Of a stretch of 44,085 bases of DNA, positions 40,692 through 44,085 are shown one piece after another. Location: NCBI GenBank assembly GCA_034506455.1, contig JAPDPN010000010.1, forward strand, positions 1 to 44,085. The letters are read 5' to 3'. This DNA comes from Fontimicrobium_A sp034506455. GTDB lineage: Bacteria > Zhuqueibacterota > Zhuqueibacteria > Residuimicrobiales > Krinioviventaceae. Every line of letters begins with the position of its first letter. Within the stretch, counting starts at the first letter, position 1. Below the pieces are notes generated by a model, which saw only the letters and a list, made by a program, of their open reading frames with translations, was not told where the DNA came from and made no database searches. The translations under genes were made by a program, and so were the position numbers.

Positions 40692-43559
40692 ATGGGTACA
40701 AACTCGATCGCCCCTTTTGATTACTGCATCCTGACGGCGGCAAATGAGGCCCAGGCGTCAGGATACCGCAGACAGGTCGAGGAAAAATTGCAGCAATCGT
40801 TACCAGTACGTAATGTTCAGGTCATTCCCGACCCGATGGGCAAGCGCATCGGATCGGGCGGAAGCACATTTTATGTCTTGGAACAGCTGCGCCGGCTTTT
40901 CGGCGAGAATTTGTTTGCGCAACGAATCCTTATTCTGCACAGCGGCGGCGACAGCCGTCGATTGCCGGCCTATGCGGCCATGGGCAAGCTGTTTACGCCG
41001 TTGCCTTCGCCGGACTATGACTGTTTGTTCGATATTATGGTCCGCAGCTATGCCGAACTGCCGCGTACAAACGGCGGGCAGGTGATCGTCGCCAGCGGCG
41101 ACGTGCTGCTCAACTTTGATCCCTCCATGGTCGATTTCCACCCCACGGGTATAACCGGCGTCGCCTTTTCCGAAAACGCCCAGCACGGCCGCTATTTCGG
41201 CGTCTATGTCGTGCGCGAGCCCTCGACTCGCGCCACAGTCGTCGCCGATGTATTGCAAAAGCCCAACATGGAAGAATTGGAAGCCGCCGGCGCTGTCGAT
41301 TTTTCGCGCCGCATTTGGCTCGATACCGGCATACTGAATTTTTCCGCCGACGCGGTTCATTCGTTACTGAATTGTCGTGAACTCATTCATTTGTTCGAAC
41401 AGGGCCGACTCGATCTCAACCTTTATCACGAAATTCTCTATGCCGTATGCGGAAAGGCCGACATTCCGGACGGCGACAAGCTGCGGGAAATTGTTCTTTA
41501 TGCAAGCTGCCTGCCTTACTGCGGATTTTATCATGTCGGACGCAGCGAAGAATTTCTCCACAACTTTTACAGCTTGACGCACGCTTCCGCGCTGTATCGG
41601 TTCACCAACGGCGTCCGCTCCAACGCCGCGCTTTTTCCGGAGCTTAAATCGGCATGGGTTTATAATGCCGAAATCACCAGCCGCAAGTTGACCATTGAGA
41701 AGCCTTGTTTGATCGAAGGAAGCTTGTTGGATAGTCCTGTTGAACTCTCCGGTGAGAACATCCTCAACAACATTCCTGAAGGCGCCGGCCCTATTCGTTT
41801 GAAGAAAGGGAATTGCTTAACTGTTCTGCCGATACAGGGCGGGAAGTGGGCCGCGGTACTCTATGGAATTCAGGATTCTTTCAAGTCGGATGATGCACGC
41901 TATTTGAACCGTCCAGTTGCTGAACTTTTGGCACGCTGCAATCCTGCTCTCAACGACTTGCGAATAAAAGAGAGAAATCTTTGGGATGCGGCACTATTTC
42001 CAGTTGACTCGACGCCGTTTGCAGCCGTGCAGGCCATTCTTTCCCTTCAGGAAGGCAAGCCTTCGGAGAAATGGCTGCATTCCGAGCGGCTCAGCTTGAG
42101 AGAAATTATGCTGAAAATCGATTATGACCGGCTTTCGGAACATCGCCGCGAAATTCTTCGACGCCGACGATTGGCCGACTTTAAAATGCAATTGGAACAG
42201 GACAAAATCTCTTTTAAAGAATTAAAGGATCTTTTAGATAACGAAAGCAAGCGCAATACAGCTGTTAACGTCTTGAAGGACTTTAAAGGCTCGCCTCTGC
42301 AGGAAGCGCGCGCCAAGTTTTGGCTGGCTTCACTATGCAAGGAAAATGAAAGCGAAGACGAAGCCGAAAACTATTATGATGAATCGTTTCGTAGAATTCG
42401 AGATGCCGTCAATTTGGGACTCGACTGCCTGCCCTTGGCGCCCGGACAGCCGATTCGTTCCGATGAAGTGGTTTGGGTATTGCTGCCTGCCAGACTTGAT
42501 TTTGCCGGCGGCTGGACCGATACGCCGCCGATCTGTCTCGAACGCGGCGGCTGTGTGTTGAACGCCTCGATTACTTTGAATGGTCAATATCCCATTCAAG
42601 TCGTAGCCAAACGCCCAGCGGATGATCGCCTGATCGGCATCAACTCGATTGACCTGGGTAAGCGCGCTGTCGTTCAGAGCCTTGAAGAATTACGGCGTTT
42701 TGAAGATCCATCGGATTGGCTCTCTTTGCCCAAAGCGGCACTGTTTGCCGCCGGATTGATACCGCTCGATTTTCAGGGAAGTTTGGCCGAAGCCCTTATG
42801 CCGTACGGCGGCGGCATCGATTTGACTCTCTTCAGCGCCTTGCCCGCAGGATCGGGGCTGGGTACCTCGAGCATACTCGGCGCCGGCATTATTGCGGCTT
42901 TGGCAAGACTATGCGGCAGAACACTTCCGCGTGAAGAAATCTATGCGCGGACCAGCATTCTTGAACAGCTCATGACCACCGGCGGCGGATGGCAGGATCA
43001 AATCGGCGGTGTGGCCGGCGGCGTCGAGCTGATCACCACACAGCCCGGTTATGACCAGACGCCGAGCTTGTCATGGACTCATCTGACATCCCCAAGCGAA
43101 AAACTCGATGAACGGTTTCTCCTGTACTATACCGGCTACCGCCGGATGGCAAAAAACCTTTTGCGGCAGGTCGTCGGCAGATATCTCCGGAGGGAGCAGG
43201 ATGCGCTGCAGGTGCTCGACGAACTGAGCTCTTTGGCAAAGGAAATGAAGGAAAATCTCGATCATCGTTTTATTGATGAGTTCGGCAAAAATATTCATCG
43301 TGCCTGGGAGCTCAACAAGACACTGGACAGCGGCCAAACGACTCCGGAAATTGAGGCCGTTATTCATAGAATTAAAGATTGGATTCTCGGCGCAAAGCTT
43401 TTGGGGGCCGGCGGCGGCGGCTTTTTATTTATCGTCGCCAAAGATTCGCAGGCTGCGGCGAACATCCGCCGCGAACTGACCGTTACGCCCCCTAACGACC
43501 GCGCCAGATTTTTTGATTTTCAAATCGATGAACTGGGCATGCGGATATCGGTTCTATAA
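40692..43559 (+). CDS. fkp: Bifunctional L-fucokinase / L-fucose-1-phosphate guanylyltransferase
   Basis: Fkp phosphorylates free L-fucose and then couples it to GTP to give GDP-L-fucose, a salvage route used for surface glycans. The 955 residues match Bacteroides fragilis Fkp (949). The N-terminal pyrophosphorylase half has GKRIGSGGSTFYVLEQL (50-66) and LILHSGGDSRRLPAYAAMGK. The C-terminal GHMP kinase half has RLDFAGGWTDTPP (about 601-613), the ATP loop PAGSGLGTSSILGAG (about 718-732), TTGGGWQDQIGGVAGG and LGAGGGGFLFIV (about 905-916). The ribosome site is CGGAG. No de novo GDP-fucose genes (gmd, fcl) are in the window. It lies 19 bases after the Wzi-like gene, as the last recognisable member of the polysaccharide locus. 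Confidence 0.96.
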   Translation: MGTNSIAPFDYCILTAANEAQASGYRRQVEEKLQQSLPVRNVQVIPDPMGKRIGSGGSTFYVLEQLRRLFGENLFAQRILILHSGGDSRRLPAYAAMGKLFTPLPSPDYDCLFDIMVRSYAELPRTNGGQVIVASGDVLLNFDPSMVDFHPTGITGVAFSENAQHGRYFGVYVVREPSTRATVVADVLQKPNMEELEAAGAVDFSRRIWLDTGILNFSADAVHSLLNCRELIHLFEQGRLDLNLYHEILYAVCGKADIPDGDKLREIVLYASCLPYCGFYHVGRSEEFLHNFYSLTHASALYRFTNGVRSNAALFPELKSAWVYNAEITSRKLTIEKPCLIEGSLLDSPVELSGENILNNIPEGAGPIRLKKGNCLTVLPIQGGKWAAVLYGIQDSFKSDDARYLNRPVAELLARCNPALNDLRIKERNLWDAALFPVDSTPFAAVQAILSLQEGKPSEKWLHSERLSLREIMLKIDYDRLSEHRREILRRRRLADFKMQLEQDKISFKELKDLLDNESKRNTAVNVLKDFKGSPLQEARAKFWLASLCKENESEDEAENYYDESFRRIRDAVNLGLDCLPLAPGQPIRSDEVVWVLLPARLDFAGGWTDTPPICLERGGCVLNASITLNGQYPIQVVAKRPADDRLIGINSIDLGKRAVVQSLEELRRFEDPSDWLSLPKAALFAAGLIPLDFQGSLAEALMPYGGGIDLTLFSALPAGSGLGTSSILGAGIIAALARLCGRTLPREEIYARTSILEQLMTTGGGWQDQIGGVAGGVELITTQPGYDQTPSLSWTHLTSPSEKLDERFLLYYTGYRRMAKNLLRQVVGRYLRREQDALQVLDELSSLAKEMKENLDHRFIDEFGKNIHRAWELNKTLDSGQTTPEIEAVIHRIKDWILGAKLLGAGGGGFLFIVAKDSQAAANIRRELTVTPPNDRARFFDFQIDELGMRISVL

Positions 43560-43586
43560 GCGTCAAACAGCGATGGGAGAAAGATA

Positions 43587-43883
43587 ATGAAGTGTCATCG
43601 ATGCGGATATGAAATCGTTTTAAAACCTGGACAAAAACTTTTTCGACAGGACACTTGTCCCAAGTGCGACAGCTATCTGCGCTGCTGTTTGAACTGTGCG
43701 CTCTATGATCCTGTTGCCTGGAAAGAATGCCGAGAGCCGCAGGCGCAACGGGTGCAGGACAAAAGCTTAGCCAATTTTTGCGAGTATTTCGAACCGTCGA
43801 CAGGAGAAGGGGTTCGGCCGGATCATCGGGCGGATGATGCAAGAAGAAAACTGGATCAATTATTTAAAAAAACGGATAACTAG
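43587..43883 (+). CDS. Small cysteine-rich, probably zinc-binding protein of unknown function
   Basis: This 98-residue protein has nine cysteines: C3-x2-C6, C24-x2-C27, C33, C34, C37, C48 and C65. The first four are spaced as a zinc ribbon; the later ones (CCLNC, KEC, FCEYF) suggest a second metal site. The C-terminal third is charged and probably helical (RADDARRKLDQLFKK). No signal peptide or membrane helix is present, so it should be cytoplasmic. I do not recognise a named family. GGGAGA gives the ribosome site 28 bases after fkp. The stop TAG lies in CTAG, which is also the stop of the convergent gene. Confidence 0.8.
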   Translation: MKCHRCGYEIVLKPGQKLFRQDTCPKCDSYLRCCLNCALYDPVAWKECREPQAQRVQDKSLANFCEYFEPSTGEGVRPDHRADDARRKLDQLFKKTDN

Positions 43884-44085
43884 ACCAATTCGTGGGCGCC
43901 TTCTTCCAAATGCTCCAACTCTTTGCCGTAGAGCAGATAAAGTTCGCAATGCTGACGCAGAAACAGAAAACGCTCGGATTCGTAAATGGACATGCATTTT
44001 TTGACTTTTGTAAAGCTGGAAACCCGATAGATGGCAAAAATGCGCCAGTTTTCCTCGCCAGGACCAGGTAATCCATATTCCGAAC
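43880..44085 (-). CDS. C-terminal end of an unrecognised minus-strand protein (partial)
   Basis: On the minus strand a frame is open from the window edge (first full codon at 44083-44081) to a TAG at 43882-43880, giving 67 residues. The composition looks coding: EYGLPGPGEENWRIFAIYR, then KVKKCMSIYESERFLFLRQH, then LYLLYGKELEHLEEGAHELV. It is mixed alpha/beta in character, with an acidic helical end and no membrane helix. No start codon is needed inside the window because the gene enters from the right. A competing minus-strand frame with an ATG at 44076 gives an odd Phe/Ser/Cys-rich product and is less likely. This gene ends tail-to-tail with the cysteine-rich gene, sharing four bases. No function can be assigned. 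Confidence 0.6.
   Translation of the reverse strand, partial: SEYGLPGPGEENWRIFAIYRVSSFTKVKKCMSIYESERFLFLRQHCELYLLYGKELEHLEEGAHELV

Noticed and set aside
1..44085. Search for CRISPR arrays, insertion sequences, phage genes, toxin-antitoxin pairs and long direct repeats
   Set aside because: None seen. Genes are nearly continuous, no transposase or integrase motif was found, and the tRNA has no duplicated end nearby.

Overview
The window is a 44-kb, gene-dense stretch of a Gram-negative bacterial chromosome. Nearly every gene lies on the plus strand; only the last, partial gene is on the minus strand. A two-membrane organism is shown by a complete-looking set of outer-membrane genes (BamA, TamB-like, Skp, LolA, LpxA/C/D, KdtA, Wzi-like). 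An LpxC-FabZ fusion, a PorV/UPF0164-type protein and a Fkp-type fucokinase/GDP-fucose pyrophosphorylase point to the FCB superphylum (Bacteroidota, Calditrichota, candidate division KSB1 and relatives). I infer an uncultured or lightly studied FCB lineage such as KSB1 or Calditrichota; a finer placement is not supported by reading alone.

Region 1 (1-7.1 kb) is mixed housekeeping: the end of a membrane protein, a SlyD-like prolyl isomerase, a small RRM protein with a clear terminator, tRNA-Thr(CGT), a PorV-like outer-membrane protein, an unrecognised exported protein, a stand-alone LytR_C protein, Kdo transferase, MtnA and a TPR lipoprotein.

Region 2 (7.1-21.7 kb) is an envelope-biogenesis supercluster: uppS, a tamB-like gene, bamA, skp, lpxD, lpxC-fabZ, lpxA, a LipM-type octanoyltransferase, dxr and rseP, closed by a terminator. 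It resembles the proteobacterial dxr-uppS-cdsA-rseP-bamA-skp-lpxD-fabZ-lpxA-lpxB block. Here lpxB and cdsA are missing, TamB sits next to BamA with no separate TamA, and LpxC is fused to FabZ. Isoprenoid precursor supply (Dxr), the lipid carrier (UppS), lipid A synthesis, outer-membrane protein assembly and intramembrane proteolysis are thus encoded together.

Region 3 (21.7-26.8 kb) holds gcvT, a comB-like phosphatase, ftsK and lolA. The ftsK-lolA order is also found in Proteobacteria.

Region 4 (26.8-43.6 kb) is a Wzx/Wzy-type capsule or exopolysaccharide locus: a minimal SLBB protein, a Wzc-type tyrosine kinase with a nine-tyrosine tail, a NusG-family specialised elongation factor, a beta-helix lipoprotein, a flippase, a polymerase or ligase, three glycosyltransferases, an initiating sugar-phosphate transferase, a Wzi-like outer-membrane protein and Fkp. 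Fkp suggests that the polymer, or another glycan, carries L-fucose salvaged from outside. Many genes overlap by 1-4 bases, which implies translational coupling. The window ends with a small cysteine-rich protein whose TAG stop lies in a CTAG shared with a convergent minus-strand gene.

Three putative promoters share the layout TTGAnn-N16/17-TAAATT (before tRNA-Thr, the TPR lipoprotein and bamA). Two genes, lpxC-fabZ and the wzi-like gene, appear to start at non-AUG codons outside the usual ATG/GTG/TTG set. No insertion sequences, CRISPR arrays, phage genes or long repeats were seen.
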